Source: Paragorgia papillata (taxonomy: Eukaryota; Cnidaria; Anthozoa; Scleralcyonacea; Coralliidae). Taken from it: DNA of 64,000 bases. Every line of letters starts with the position of its first letter. The stretch's first letter is position 1. The stretch lies in assembly GCA_035771165.1 (NCBI GenBank), contig JAWNZC010000473.1:5189001-5253000 (forward strand), written 5' to 3'. Of this stretch, positions 24,741 through 35,487 are shown in pieces. A program made the translations under genes and the position numbers. The notes beneath the pieces were generated by a model that did not search any database, had not been told where the DNA came from, and was given only the letters and a program-made list of their open reading frames with translations.

Positions 24741-25097
24741 TGAATCTTTATTTCTTCTCGGGGAATCATCAGTTATAAAAAACTGCTTTACATGAAAGCC
24801 GAGATCTCTAAAAATGACTAAGTACACGAAAAAATTACATAATTAATTACATTAAAAACTACACTAGCTAAAAACATTAAAATTGGAACTATACAATACG
24901 ATTACCTATATAATATTATTACATTTTGAAGGATCGATATTCATAAAATAAAACGGGTATTTACAAATAATTAGCGATTATTTCTCGTTTAAAAGTACTA
25001 AAATTATTTTGTGATCTGATATTAGGTGGGAGATTATTCCATAATTTGGCGCCCGCGTACTGAAAACTCTTCTTAAGGTATTCGGTTCGTGGTTTCA
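24741..25097 (-). mobile_element. LINE 3' end fragment C
   Basis: The minus strand encodes the LINE C-terminus KPRTEYLKKSFQYAGAKLWN followed by NLPPNIRSQNNFSTFKREI and a stop. The 3' UTR has CTTTCATGTAAAGC, CTGATGATTCC, AAATAAAG and then the microsatellite. It is truncated upstream, where a further microsatellite begins. Confidence 0.85.
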
Positions 25098-25186
25098 GAT
25101 AGAGAGAGATAGAGAGAGATAGAGACAGATAGAGAGAGATAGAGACAGATAGAGACAGATAGAGACAGATAGAGACAGATAGAGAC
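25098..25186. repeat. (GATAGAGA/GATAGAGACA)n microsatellite
   Basis: Short array on the 5' side of LINE fragment C. Fragments A, B and C are each bordered by such repeats on both sides. Confidence 0.95.
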
Positions 25187-25189
25187 GAA

Positions 25190-26360
25190 GATATACATGT
25201 TTTGAACATTTCATGCATGCGCGCGGCAAACGCAATAGTATACCTTCTACGTGCGGAAAACGCTAAATGTAATCGTCTTAATAAAAATACCCGTGTTTAT
25301 GATTCAAATAATGAGTTCAACAGACAGAGCACTTGTATATTTATATCTTTATAAATGAAGACCCCTGATTGTTTTATTTACATTTAATCAAGCTTCAAAA
25401 GGTGGTTTTGCTATGATCCTTAGTTAAAAATCGAAAATCTTTTTCTGTTAATCAACCCACAGGTTGTGTCCGACTTAACACTTAGTAAATTTAAAATGAG
25501 ACACGTATATTTGCGCAATCATAGCAATCAAAAATATAAAATATCTTTCAACAATTATACGCGTATATATGTACGTAATATGTCGAATCCAATAACCTTA
25601 CTTGAAGTATCGATGACAGATCAGTTTCAGTCTCAGCTAATAAACGTAAATAAATGTATTTTATTAACCGTTTGTTAGTAAGCGATTAATCAAATTTCCG
25701 GCAGATTCCGTTGATTCCGTTAAATAGAGATGCCGTATATACTGTACATAAATTTTTTATATAATTTACATATTATGGAACCATTCATTATTTATGCTTG
25801 AGGTGCTGGCAAGGTTTGTGAACAACTTGAACAAAATGTTTTGAACCCCTTTATTACAAAAAGAACATATCCCATGGCCCCCTCTCACAAAACTTTTAAA
25901 ACTGCAGTCCCTTTGGCCCTCCTGATGCACAAAAAAAGACATTATAACATATAGCTTGTTATTATAACATATTTTATGTTGAACCATGGTTGAACAATTA
26001 TGAACATTTATAAAATAGGTTGTGTCTTTCACACACTGTGATTGCATAGTCAGTTTCTGTGTTTATATCAGGCTATGCAAACACGATTGTGATGTCAGGC
26101 ACATTTCTTAGTCTTATTTCATAAAAGAAATAGACATGGATGCCCTGTGTCTACAGTGTTATAGTCTGATGCAATCACTCGAGCAAGTTTTGGAGAATTC
26201 GAGAGTACTTATGTAAACCCTCACCTACAGCTTGGGATCATATAAAGTTTTGAATACTCCCAACTCACTCTTGTGTTTGCATTCAGGCTACAGTACAGTA
26301 TATAAACGCAGACAGCTATTTTCTATTTCTTAATTAATTTATCGGTATACTGCTAAAGCA
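25190..26360. other. Stretch without recognised gene
   Basis: AT-rich; no convincing ORF, array or inverted repeat. Confidence 0.4.
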
Positions 26361-26367
26361 CTAAAAG

Positions 26368-26709
26368 CTACTGTATGTCGACATTTTCAACTTCCTTCAC
26401 TATATTTACAAAAGACTGCCTCAGTGATGCTAACAACAGAATTTGCTTGCTTTTGATAAGCTTTGGTACCACAATGGTTTCACAGAACATTTGATATGCC
26501 TTCCCATAGTGAAGACTCTCTTCTAAAAGCTCCTTCTTTGGTCTTGAAAGAAACCATGTCAACTCCATATAGCAACTGTGGTGGTATCTTGGTTTTAAAG
26601 CTGGTAGATCTCTTCCTGTCCCTTCCAAATGAACCAGGATATCATAGCGTTCCTTGAGACGAGCTGCTTCGAGAAGTCTGCCAGCTGTTAAGGTTTCCAC
26701 CTTTTTCAA
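26368..26709 (-). CDS. Fragment of unknown family, RYHHSCY motif
   Basis: An open frame of 113 codons reads LTAGRLLEAARLKERYDILV, then GRDLPALKPRYHHSCYMELT. The H-x2-C-Y pattern after a leucine-rich segment resembles a motif I recall from large cnidarian proteins of unknown function (ALEAKYHRSCY-like). The fragment at 29,296-29,583 carries a related FHWQCYTRF motif in the same orientation. Neither looks like a complete gene: no clear start, and splice sites were not resolved. They could be two exons of one minus-strand gene or two repeat copies. Function unknown. Confidence 0.4.
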   Translation of the reverse strand: MKKVETLTAGRLLEAARLKERYDILVHLEGTGRDLPALKPRYHHSCYMELTWFLSRPKKELLEESLHYGKAYQMFCETIVVPKLIKSKQILLLASLRQSFVNIVKEVENVDIQ

Positions 26710-26873
26710 CTTTTCAACATTTCTCTTCTTTTCTCGATCACGGGTATATTTTGGGTTTTTTTACATATTATGCATACTGGAAGGAGAACATGTTTGCGTC
26801 CTTTCTCAGGCATTCCTACAGATGTCTGTGACCGACTCATTCTCCTTTGCTTTTCTGGTGGAACCTCTTCCTG

Positions 26874-26958
26874 ATCACCTATAGCAAATACATTAATTAT
26901 TCTTTGTTATATAGCTGGGTACTTGGTAGATGTAACTCAAATTGGTTCACTTATGGTC
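26874..26958 (+). repeat. Source block 1 of the mosaic duplication
   Basis: About 85 bp (ATCACCTATAGCAAATACAT to TTATGGTCA) recur nearly unchanged at 36,657-36,744, where they are joined directly to a copy of 29,484 onward. Confidence 0.85.
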
Positions 26959-26999
26959 ATGTGGCATTACACAAATCAAATGTTTTTCATCCTTCCACT

Positions 27000-27830
27000 A
27001 AGTGCAACTTACAATTAATGCCCACTCAGGCCACAACTAAAATAATAAAACTATTATAGTACTGTAGAGCCTATTGTTTACAGTATACAAGAATGAGTTA
27101 TCTCAGAAGGCAGGGAAACTCAAGAAACTACTGTCACCCTTTCTCTCAGGATCAGACAAAGTGTACAGTATTTATGTATACTAGTGTAATTGCAAAATAA
27201 ATAACTACAGTATAGTAAGACACTCAGTTTATAATTATACAAACAGCCAATAGCGAAGTGCACAGTTACTAATTTATAGGCTGAAACTCTGACAAACAAA
27301 CCAAAATTAAATCTCGAGGGATTCCTAAATACCAATTTTCTTTTGTTGGGAATGCAAAAATAAATTATAAACTGAGACAAACATAAATTTGATGTCATCT
27401 GGGCACTTCACTATTATAGTTAGAGAATAGAGAATCAACCTAAGACTATGTAAATAGAGTAGACCACACCAGTGATCTCATGTACATTAATCCTATACAT
27501 ATGGGCAAGAGTATTTGGTGAAATAGAAGTTGCATGCAAGAACAATGAAATATTGATTTTTTTTTGTGGAAAATTCAATTTAAATCCCTACACTGGCATA
27601 GCTAAATGTATGGCACATGCTAACCCTTGCCATTAAACAATTTTATACCAATATAGATCTACACGAAGTTCTAATGAAAAATAATATTGAAGTAATTTAT
27701 ATTAAGCAAGGACAACCTTGTCTTTGGACATTGTCCTAGTATTTCAGTATGAGAAATAAAAGAGCCATTTCTAAATAAAATAATCTGGCTAAATGGTAGA
27801 CTGGATTGGTATATACTGTATATATATATA
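27000..27830. other. Stretch without recognised gene
   Basis: AT-rich sequence without family resemblance. A 92-codon minus-strand frame at 27,120-27,398 has no recognisable motif. Confidence 0.4.
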
Positions 27831-27837
27831 GTTCAAT

Positions 27838-27880
27838 CTACAGACACGGTGTTTCGCTGTACAACAGCTCATCAGTGTAG
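27838..27880 (-). ncRNA. Type I hammerhead ribozyme, Penelope-like
   Basis: Reading the minus strand: stem I 5' strand CUACA; core CUGAUGA; stem-loop II GCUGU-UGU-ACAGC (five perfect pairs); core GAAA; a very short stem III (CACCGUG); the cleavage triplet GUC; and stem I 3' strand UGUAG, exactly complementary to CUACA. Every invariant core base of the hammerhead fold is present, and both stems I and II are perfect. Hammerheads with a minimal stem III are known from the terminal repeats of Penelope-like retroelements. No Penelope RT or GIY-YIG domain is visible nearby, so this is likely a solo terminal remnant. Predicted cleavage lies between 27,843 and 27,842 on the minus strand. Confidence 0.85.
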
Positions 27881-27912
27881 CTTGGAACAATCTGAATGAA
27901 TTTCATCAATTA

Positions 27913-27914
<2 letters not shown>

Positions 27915-27946
<32 letters not shown>
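27915..27946. repeat. (TA)n microsatellite
   Basis: Alternating TA about 35 bp from the hammerhead motif. Confidence 0.9.
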
Positions 27947-27949
<3 letters not shown>

Positions 27950-28334
27950 CAAATTAATCAAACGAAAATGAGAATCAAACAACAGCAAATAAACATGTTC
28001 TCCTAGTTCAACGAAAATATAAATTACAGCGCAACAGAACTTTCATCGACATTTGTCAATATTGGAATCGGTTCATGGTTTATAGAGTAAATGCAAGAAT
28101 GTTGCCGGTCGAACAAGAGTTGCGACTGCAGGTTCTCGTTAAACAATGTGTCAATGTTCTATTGTTCTATCGATAATTTCCTTGGTCTCAAGCATACAAT
28201 TCTCTCAAACAACACAATTATATTATGCTAAATAGAAAAACAAATTTCTGTATTACTGCAAGATTCCCATGAGACATTTATTTCTATACACGCGATAACA
28301 ACTTGAATATTTTAATAAACACATTCAATTCAAA

Positions 28335-29240
28335 GGTACAACTCAAGGTAGTGTTAGCGGGCCGTATCTGTTTAACTTATTTTTGAATGATCTGGAAATT
28401 GATCAGATCCATGATACTAGTTTAACAAAATATGCAGATGATTCAGCCTTTTAGCAATAGTAAGAAACAACTCCCCAGATAATTCAGAGATAGTGCTACA
28501 AAAGTTTATGGATTGGACAGATGTTAATGGTATGAGCTGCAACACATCTAAGTGTAAAGAACTGGCTATAACTAAAAAAGGAAACACATCTAGCTATCCT
28601 AAATTATATAACATACCACAACATAGTAGCTTAGTTATATTTGGAGTTACACTGCAATCCGATTGCAAGTTTACGTTACATGTGAAAAGCAAATTAGGTG
28701 AAGCGAATAAATGCCTAACGTTTACTATTAGAAGCCTAAGGAAAGAGGGCTATTCACAAGAAGAGGTGGACCACCTTTTTAAGGCTATAGTCTTACCTAT
28801 AAGATCACCTACGGCCTTCCAGTTTATGGAGCAAGTCAGGCTGACCTGAATATTATTCAGTGTTTCCTCAGGAGGTGTTTTAAGAGGCAGTATATCCCAA
28901 AATTAATTGATGTTTACGAATTATTAGAAAGTTGTGATCGCAAGCTTTTCCAAAAGATCAAAACAAACACTAGTCACCCACTTTATGAACTTTTACCTAG
29001 AGTTAAGGAATCGTCGCATAGGTTAAGATATAAGAGTAGCCAGTTTCCCAAAGTTAGTACAAACCGTTTTAAAGATAGTTTTTTTAATAGGTTAGTTTTT
29101 AAATATCAGTTAGCCATTCCCTGTAACGTTTGATATGTATTCGTTTTTCTTGTATTAATACACTAATTGTAATATTTGATATGTATTTTATCAGATAAAT
29201 AAAGACATTATCATTATCACTATCATTATCATTCAATACA
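28335..29240 (+). pseudogene. LINE 3' fragment with (ATTATC)n tail
   Basis: About 28,340-28,455 reads [20 protein letters not shown] and KYADDSAF (RT motifs B/C, with x-D-D), then a stop. 28,493-28,849 continues with SCNTSKCKELAITKKG and VIFGVTLQSDCKFTLHV (thumb). Downstream frames give CFLRRCFKRQYIPKLI-like C-terminal sequence. The 3' end has AAATAAAG followed by an ATTATC/ACTATC repeat (29,200-29,236). It is 5' truncated and frameshifted. Confidence 0.85.
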
Positions 29241-29295
29241 ATCATTGATCTGTTGTTGAATACAATAATTCTTAGTTTATTCATACCTGCTTTGG

Positions 29296-29583
29296 CTAGC
29301 TCGTCTCTTTTAGTTTGTCGGTCTTCTTTAAGCATCTGTATATTATCATCTTAAGATGTTTAAGCATCTGTATATTACAGAATCTGGTGTAACATTGCCA
29401 ATGGAACTTGCAATATGCCGGTATTGGCAAAAAACTTTCCTCAGAACTCGATGTTTGCGAATAATCGCACGTGGAGTCCAAGATCAACTTCATATTCGAC
29501 TCCGATTCCCGAGCTATTTCGCCCTCTATACACGAGAATCTTTTCCATTTTGCCGCAAATAAAATAAACTTACACCACGACAA
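29296..29583 (-). CDS. Fragment of unknown family, FHWQCYTRF motif
   Basis: 95 open codons include FAAKWKRFSCIEGEIA and IPAYCKFHWQCYTRFCN. The WKRFS...Y/F-H-x2-C-Y-x-R-F arrangement resembles the RYHHSCY fragment at 26,368-26,709 and similar repetitive cnidarian proteins of unknown function. The 5' half of this ORF is duplicated at 36,745-36,900, where it is cut at the codon run SNMKL. No start or splice signal was fixed. Function unknown. Confidence 0.4.
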   Translation of the reverse strand: MSWCKFILFAAKWKRFSCIEGEIARESESNMKLILDSTCDYSQTSSSEESFLPIPAYCKFHWQCYTRFCNIQMLKHLKMIIYRCLKKTDKLKETS

Positions 29584-30229
29584 ATATGTAAATGAACTTA
29601 ATTACTTTTGCATTATTTACGACATGCATCGAGAAGTTCTTGGCTGACTGACCTGTATCACATGGCGTTTTAGTAGGAATCCCTCCGGCTTCTTATTGGC
29701 CGATAAACTTAGCACTTCCGCATGACGTTATCTGGCGCGGCATGGCGTATTTATGTTGCGGTAGCACAAATATATCGCTCTTTGAGTACGGATTGATCCT
29801 AGATTGCAATTCTGCTGCAAATACTGTGACTCAGCTTCAGAAACAATTCCAAATTTAGCAAAGATGTTAGAGCACACGAACGCGCCATGTCAATAACGTT
29901 GAAAGAGTAGTCTCGGATTTGAAATCGGTATTAAGATATCAAAAAGAAAGATTCGCACTATTATACGACAATGTGTTTGCAACTTAGTTATACGCGCTCT
30001 TAAGCTTTGTTTGGCCAAGAGTGGCTTGGAGAATTTGTATGCGACTGGGCATAATTATAACTTGTGAAATTCATGAATAATTAATGAGGTTAAGAACGAA
30101 TCCTAACGCGGCATTGAAGTCACATGACTAACATAATAAATCTCAATAAAGGTCGAGTATCTAAAAGCATGGGGAGGGCTTGAAAAGTAACAGGGAATAC
30201 ATGGTGTAGTTTTCGAGCTAATTAATTCA

Positions 30230-30295
30230 TTAACTTTCATACAGATTTCTTACTGAGCTAATTAATTCATTAACTTTGATACATATTTCACACTC
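30230..30295 (+). repeat. Direct repeat, about 34-bp unit
   Basis: GAGCTAATTAATTCATTAACTT occurs twice in tandem order (about 30,215 and 30,256), with similar trailing sequence. Confidence 0.7.
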
Positions 30296-30366
30296 AAACC
30301 TCCCACGACTGCAAGAAAATATTACACACTTACAACAATTTAAACCAAATATCTAGCAAGCAAGAG

Positions 30367-32002
30367 TTACTTATTCACAACAAACTTAATCTTACAGTTG
30401 TTAAACACTGGATTTGTCCAAAATTGATTCATGCCACAATCAGTCTGGCGATCACGTTCAGGTATAACAATATTGCCTACTACATCATCCCGTATGGTTT
30501 CGCCAAATAAACTATCAACCAGGTTCTCAGGTTCAGGTATAGGAATATTGGCTAGCACATCATCTGATATGCATGGTGTCGCCAAATAAAATATCAGCCA
30601 GGTTCTCAGGTTCAGGTATAGGAATATTGGCTAGTACATCATCTGGTATCGTTTCCTCAAATAAATCACTAATCGGCAAGTCCTTCTTCTGACGAGTATC
30701 AATGCTTGGTCCTAAAACTTCACTCACCATATTGAGCTGATTTGTACTCGCCTTCTGATAGGAAAAGAGGGCATTCGATCTGTGGCCTGTCCGTTCGCGT
30801 GCCAGCTTCTCCTCGACTGAATTCTGGAATAATCTGCTGGCACATGTTATCCGCAAACTATGAGCCGTTTTTCTTTCCAAACCAGCCTTTTGGCACAACT
30901 CCGGTAAAATCTTGTTTAAAGTGCATACACTTATTGCACTATTTTCGTATGCAAGCTTCCCACTCCTATGTGGTCGTAAATAGAAACTAGTAATTGATTT
31001 TGCATGAATTGCCACTTTGCTCAAATACAACGAATACATAGACAGCAAACAAGGAGAATGTATTTCTCTAATTTCGTGGCACTTATGTGTCACATAACGA
31101 GGTTTCTTGTCAGGTCCTTCAATCCACCGTGAAACGTTTTTGAAAGACTTTCATCGAAATAATGGAATTATCTTGGATAATTATATTACATTTTCTAAGC
31201 AATTTATGCTCACCAGCCCGCAGACCAAAACTTTTCCCGTTATAAAAATAAATCGTACAAAGTAACGACTCAGCTGCTGCGGCTCCTAATAGTCCTTTCT
31301 CCCAGAGTAGAGTCTCCTCTTCGGCTGTAATTTCTTTGCGATCCTCTTTCTTCGATGCTACCACGATGCCACTTTTTGTCGCATTCTTCATCTCTGCATC
31401 TAATGTTTTACGAAATAAAGCAAACCTGAAATCCAAGCAACAATTAGCATTCAATATTAAACTTTACCCACGTTCTGGTTGCTCCGTCCTCAACAGCGTG
31501 ACGTTTATTCAAAGTCACCTATTGATTAACAAGAAATTCACAAATTATTCAATCCCTACCTACTCACCTTCTCTCGCCTTTCGCCAAAATATTGACTCCA
31601 TTCTCTCCCTTTAAGTCCAGTAAATGGCGATTGATTCCACATATCAGCAAGTACAAACTTTTCGGTGGGTACCGTTCGCCATTCTACTTCGCAACTTCGG
31701 CAATGAACTTACACAACCAGAAGTTTACAGTATACGTAGTCATTTCATGTATATATAGGAACAGTTAAATCCTGTACATTAGCTAAAACCACTCCCTCAA
31801 AGCCAACAGTCTCTTGTATTGCTCTCTTGTTCGAGCGAGTCGACTGCCATACTTCAAAAACCTTTAATGCCCATTTGGTATTATAGACAGTGTTTTTAGG
31901 TGTTGCTTCTGCAAGTAAACACTTTTCTTCTTCTGCAGTTTTTGCCACACGAAAACGTTGCATTGACATCTTTACTGCAACCACGTTAACTTTGAAATGC
32001 AA
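30367..32002 (-). pseudogene. Crypton/KIAA1958-type tyrosine recombinase-like gene, broken
   Basis: Segments in order on the minus strand: N-terminal domain (31,970-31,745; QRFRVAKTAEEEKCLLAEAT); a block NFWLCKFIAEVAK-stop-NGERYPPKSLYLLICG (about 31,700-31,570); FRKTLDAEMKNATKSG with the ITAEEETLLWEKGLLG helix (31,430-31,120); SKTFHGGLKDL in a third frame; then KKPRYVTHKCHEIREI onward. The catalytic core is recognisable: HSLRITCASRLF (H-x2-R) and ERTGHRSNALFSYQKAS (G-H-R...Y), the Arg/His/Tyr pattern of DUF3504 proteins. The C-terminus has repeated PIPEPENL motifs and ends FNNCKIKF. One in-frame TAG and four or more single-base frameshifts are present, so it is a pseudogene or carries assembly errors. 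It fills the interior of the 2.9-kb TIR element. Confidence 0.85.
30450..30690 (-). repeat. Tandem duplication in recombinase C-terminus
   Basis: A unit of about 90 bp coding DDVLANIPIPEPENL...LFGET is present two to three times, giving a repeated acidic, Pro/Glu-rich tail. Confidence 0.75.
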
Positions 32003-32145
32003 TAAACGAGTGCATAACTTGTAAATTCAAATTAGACCATCGCTAGAATACCAAGGGGAATATAACTCTCTACATACGTAATTATTCATTATAGTACTAT
32101 TGTGAACTGTCGTTCATCAATAATCCATTATTAATTTCACAAGTA

Positions 32146-32229
32146 AGATAAAATACTCGCGGCCGATCTGTATGGGCATTTACAATGGCAGCGCTATGCC
32201 CATACAGATCGGCCGCTCGTATTTTATCT
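32146..32229. repeat. Short palindrome, 84 bp
   Basis: AGATAAAATACTCGCGGCCG and its reverse complement enclose GATCTGTATGGGC arms and a short AT-rich loop. It lies inside the 2.9-kb TIR element. Confidence 0.85.
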
Positions 32230-32730
32230 ATTACTTAAACAGTTTAATGAAATTATGATACTTAACGCTTTGATCGCGGCATCGCGCTTCGAGTATTTTA
32301 CTCATTCTATCACAAACGTGCACAGCAATCTCTTCAAAGACATTTCCATTCACAACAATGCGATACTTCGATTAGATATACTTTGATGTGCGAATAGCAT
32401 TAACATGATTTTATTAAAATTTGTTATTCGTCGACGATACATTTCAATTATTTTTGAATCCCAATAATTATATATTCATGTAGACGACAAATCACCTTGA
32501 CAAAGAAGTGCTAAATTTATCGGCCAATCGGAAGCCGGAGGGATTCCTGCTAATAACGCCATGTCCTGTATCGTCAGCCGCCATTGTTTACTGAAGGACT
32601 ATAAAAGTGATGCTCTTCTAGAAGGCCGCGTGATTGTCTCGTGATTTAGTAACGACGATGCTGATTGGCTACTTATTAATAATTGATATAAGTGACTTTG
32701 GGCATTTCACTCGATTTAATAGCATGTTCT

Positions 32731-32852
32731 AAGTATTTTGGGTGAAGGAAAATTCGAGTGCAGAATATATACATTTTAAGACCAAACCGGGACCAGGTTG
32801 GTCTTAAAATGTATATATTCTACACTCGAATTTTCCTTCACCCAAAATACTT
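32731..32852. repeat. Near-perfect palindrome, 122 bp
   Basis: AAGTATTTTGGGTGAAGGAA...CATTTTAAGACCAA is mirrored exactly on the right around a CCGGGACC centre. It is absent from the duplicated locus at about 37,020, where a different MITE lies. Confidence 0.9.
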
Positions 32853-33169
32853 ATTAATAACATGGTTTCGGTTTCAGTTTACAATTGAGTCGAGAAGGTT
32901 TCGTCGAATTTCCTACTTAATGTGCAAGTTTCCAGATTGACACACCCGATAATTTTCATTTGTTATATGTATACTACATGTTTGTGAAAAAAATTTTTGG
33001 TTCCGCGATGTGCGCATCAAAAAATCACACTTCTTGAGGTCGGCCCAAGATCTAATTGTTATTTTTCGTGTATAGCGTTCGCCGGCGAGCGCTCGCAATC
33101 TATTGCTTGACACGCTAATGACCTATCAATCAAAGAGAGTTTGAATTTCCGCTGCAGACGTTGTAGCCA

Positions 33170-33265
33170 GAGCCCTCTGGTTGTAGTCTGTGTGCAGACG
33201 CTTGTATTTCCGGAGCTTGTGTAATTGCAGACGCTTGTATTTCCGGAGCTTAGGCAATCTCGTTC
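33170..33265 (+). repeat. Tandem duplication, about 33-bp unit
   Basis: GCAGACGCTTGTATTTCCGG recurs twice, separated by AGCTTGTGTAATT. Confidence 0.8.
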
Positions 33266-33789
33266 CCAGAGCCAAATTGGGTAATTCAATTACCCAAGCT
33301 CTGGAAATGCACACATGCTACAGACGTTGGCGAAGAAGAGCGTTGTGAAAATGTGCCTTGGCCAATGCAGCAGGAGAAGTACGCCTGAGTAGATCGCACT
33401 GATTCGAATCAAATGCGAGTGTAAGCGAAATTCTACATGATGTTTTTGCTCAAGCCAATGTCAGACAATTCAGTTACTCGCCGTTAAGCCGAAGTCGCCG
33501 AAGGGGCCACGTCTTGCGTGAAAATCTTACCGTAATTAACTGTTGGGAAACCAGCGAATAAACACTTTCCTTCTGATACATCAGCGCCAGTTATCAGTGG
33601 AAAATAAAATTCGCTATTAAATTTAACTCAGTATTATTGATGTGAGTGCGAATGTCGCGAGATGTTATGATTATATTTTATATATTGATCGTCGTCATAG
33701 TCATTGCATACATATCTTTTATAACTACGAAAATAATCTGTCTGAGCTTTCTGTAGCCCACTCAATATAAATTGTTTTAATTATTTAAA

Positions 33790-34400
33790 AGATTTTGCAG
33801 TGAACACTATTAACCGTATTAAAACAATTCTGTCCTCATGGACCATCTTTCAAGTCCTTCACAACAAAGCTGCAAGAATTATTCTTGATCTCCATCCACT
33901 CTCGTCAGCCACCGAATCACTGAGATCCTTACACTGGCAAACCGCTATCAGTGCGCAGGCTCTTTCACAGTTGCCTTATCATGCATAAAATGTTTAAACA
34001 ATGACGTTGACTCTGATTTTAATTTCAAACACACTGCTGATATCCACAATTACAACACCCGAAACAAACATTAAATTACACTTACAACGAGTCAACAGGA
34101 ACTGGGGGAAACAGTCATTCACCTACCACGGTGCTCAAGACTGGAACACTTTACCAGAAGAACTTCGGAACATTGAACTTTTTTCATTATTTAAACTTAA
34201 ACTTAAGAAACATTTAAAACTTTAATTTTTAGTTTTTGTAATTTTTCATTTATATTGTTCTTCCGTATCTGTTATACCGTACCGTTTCTGCTATATCTGT
34301 TATATATAAATATGTATGTATATGTTTTACCTATGCAGGGCTCCACTGAAAATCACTTTTGTGAGTGGACTTCCTGAATAAATATTGTTACTAACTAACT
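33790..34400 (+). pseudogene. LINE 3' fragment with (TAAC)n tail
   Basis: 33,800-33,988 reads IFQVLHNKAARIILDLHP (LINE thumb/C-terminal phrase). 34,080-34,222 reads NRNWGKQSFTYHGAQDWNTL then PEELRNIELFSLFKLKLK-stop. The 3' UTR ends GAATAAATATTG then ACTAACTAACTAATTAA. It is 5' truncated and frameshifted; the same C-terminal module (SF.Y.GA..WN.LP) is seen in the other LINE copies. Confidence 0.8.
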
Positions 34401-34677
34401 AATTAAAACCAGCCAAGATATAGCAACAGCAGAATAATATAATGTTGTCAGACGCTGACACAGCACACATATACCACACAAATTCCTGAATCAAGAAAGC
34501 ACTTTGATACATATGCTCATTCATAACTGTGCTATTTTAGTTAATTCTAGATACGTGTTTTTTAAACGGAGTAAATATTCGATCAACTTCCAAATTAATT
34601 AAGCTATTTAGCTCAGGTTTTTGAAATTGACAACTTCCAAAAATACACTGTTTTAATTATGGGGCGGCGCTCCCGCA

Positions 34678-35292
34678 GTATGTATGTATGTATGTATGTA
34701 TGTAAAACTTTATTTAATGACGCTGGCCTCGTCAACGATTAGTTGATTTCCACGAAGGGCGTCAAACAATTATAACTATTACAAAAGAAATAAAGTAAAA
34801 AAGAAAGTATTTACAAGCAAATATATATGTACAGAAGTTGGTTAATTAGTAGGCGTGACCCATGAATTACAACATATTACAGTGTAGGTGCTCGATAACC
34901 ATTTTGTTTCAATAAATTCTTAAAAGTTGTAAATTGATTCCGCTAGTTTAGTATCAAACGGAAGACTATTCCAGAGTTTTAGCCCCACTATACTTGAAAC
35001 TTTTTTTAAGAAATTCTCTTCTCGGTTTTGGAAGGGCTAAATCAGTGAGACCATTTCTGAGGTCATAGTTAGTTTGCAAAACATTTCTCATTATTAATGT
35101 TTCTTTCAAGTTCGGTCCAGTATAGTTATTCAAGACTTTATACAACAATATTGATTTAGTTGTACATCGTCTTGTCTCTAAATTTTCCCAAACAAGAGAT
35201 CGAAGAACATCAGCAGATTTGGTCTCATAGCTAGCACCAGCTATTATTCTCGCTGCCCGATTTTGAAATTTTTGAAGTTTGTCTAGTCCTCT
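34678..35292 (-). pseudogene. LINE 3' fragment with (CATA)n tail
   Basis: Minus-strand codons at 35,148-34,966 read MLYKVLNNYTGPNLKETL and LPKPRREFLKKSFKYSGAK, then a frame change into LWNSLP-like sequence. Upstream codons give RQKLQKFQNRAARIIAGA-like sequence. The 3' UTR ends TTAAATAAAG followed by a TACATACA array (34,680-34,704). It lies tail-to-tail with the LINE fragment ending at 34,400. Confidence 0.85.
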
Positions 35293-35295
35293 CTG

Positions 35296-35487
35296 TCACG
35301 TTTTTCATTCCGGAATGAAACTCGCACCGCCTTTACATGATTCCGGAACGAAATTTCAATCCGGAATGAGAACTGGATTGAACTCAATCCGGAATGAGCT
35401 AATCTCAATCCGGATTCATGTAAACAGATAAAGGAGTTTGAACAATCTGGATTGAAACTCAATCCGGATTCATGTAAACGGTTCCTT
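35296..35487. mobile_element. ATTCCGGAATGA-rich MITE-like block
   Basis: Repeated TCCGGAATGA/TCATTCCGGA and CAATCCGGATTCATGTAAAC phrases in both orientations. The ends with TTTACATGA and TCATGTAAAC resemble MITE ends at 37,024 and 41,222. Boundaries not fixed. Confidence 0.5.

Larger units (their letters stand above)
29660..32564. mobile_element. 2.9-kb TIR element, 8-bp TSD, carries recombinase ORF
   Basis: The left end is ACATGGCGTTTTAGTAGGAA; the right end, read on the minus strand, is ACATGGCGTTATTAGCAGGA. Pairing continues about 60 bp (CCCTCCGGCTTC, GGCCGATAAA, TTAGCACTTC). CCTGTATC flanks both ends (29,652-29,659 and 32,565-32,572). The duplicated locus at 36,921-36,928 has a single CCTGTATC with matching sequence on both sides, the empty site. 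The only sizeable coding region is the broken tyrosine-recombinase-like gene at 30,367-32,002. TIRs with an 8-bp TSD imply a DDE-type transposase (hAT, P, Merlin or Zisupton-like classes make 8-bp duplications); none is encoded here. Confidence 0.85.

Noticed and set aside
23081..24827. Two minus-strand ORFs of 562 and 576 codons
   Set aside because: They translate a simple repeat (YLSICLSV and related) across a microsatellite; length comes from the repeat lacking stops in those frames, not from coding constraint.
30742..31614. Plus-strand ORFs opposite the recombinase gene
   Set aside because: Antisense shadows of a minus-strand ORF with recognisable recombinase motifs.
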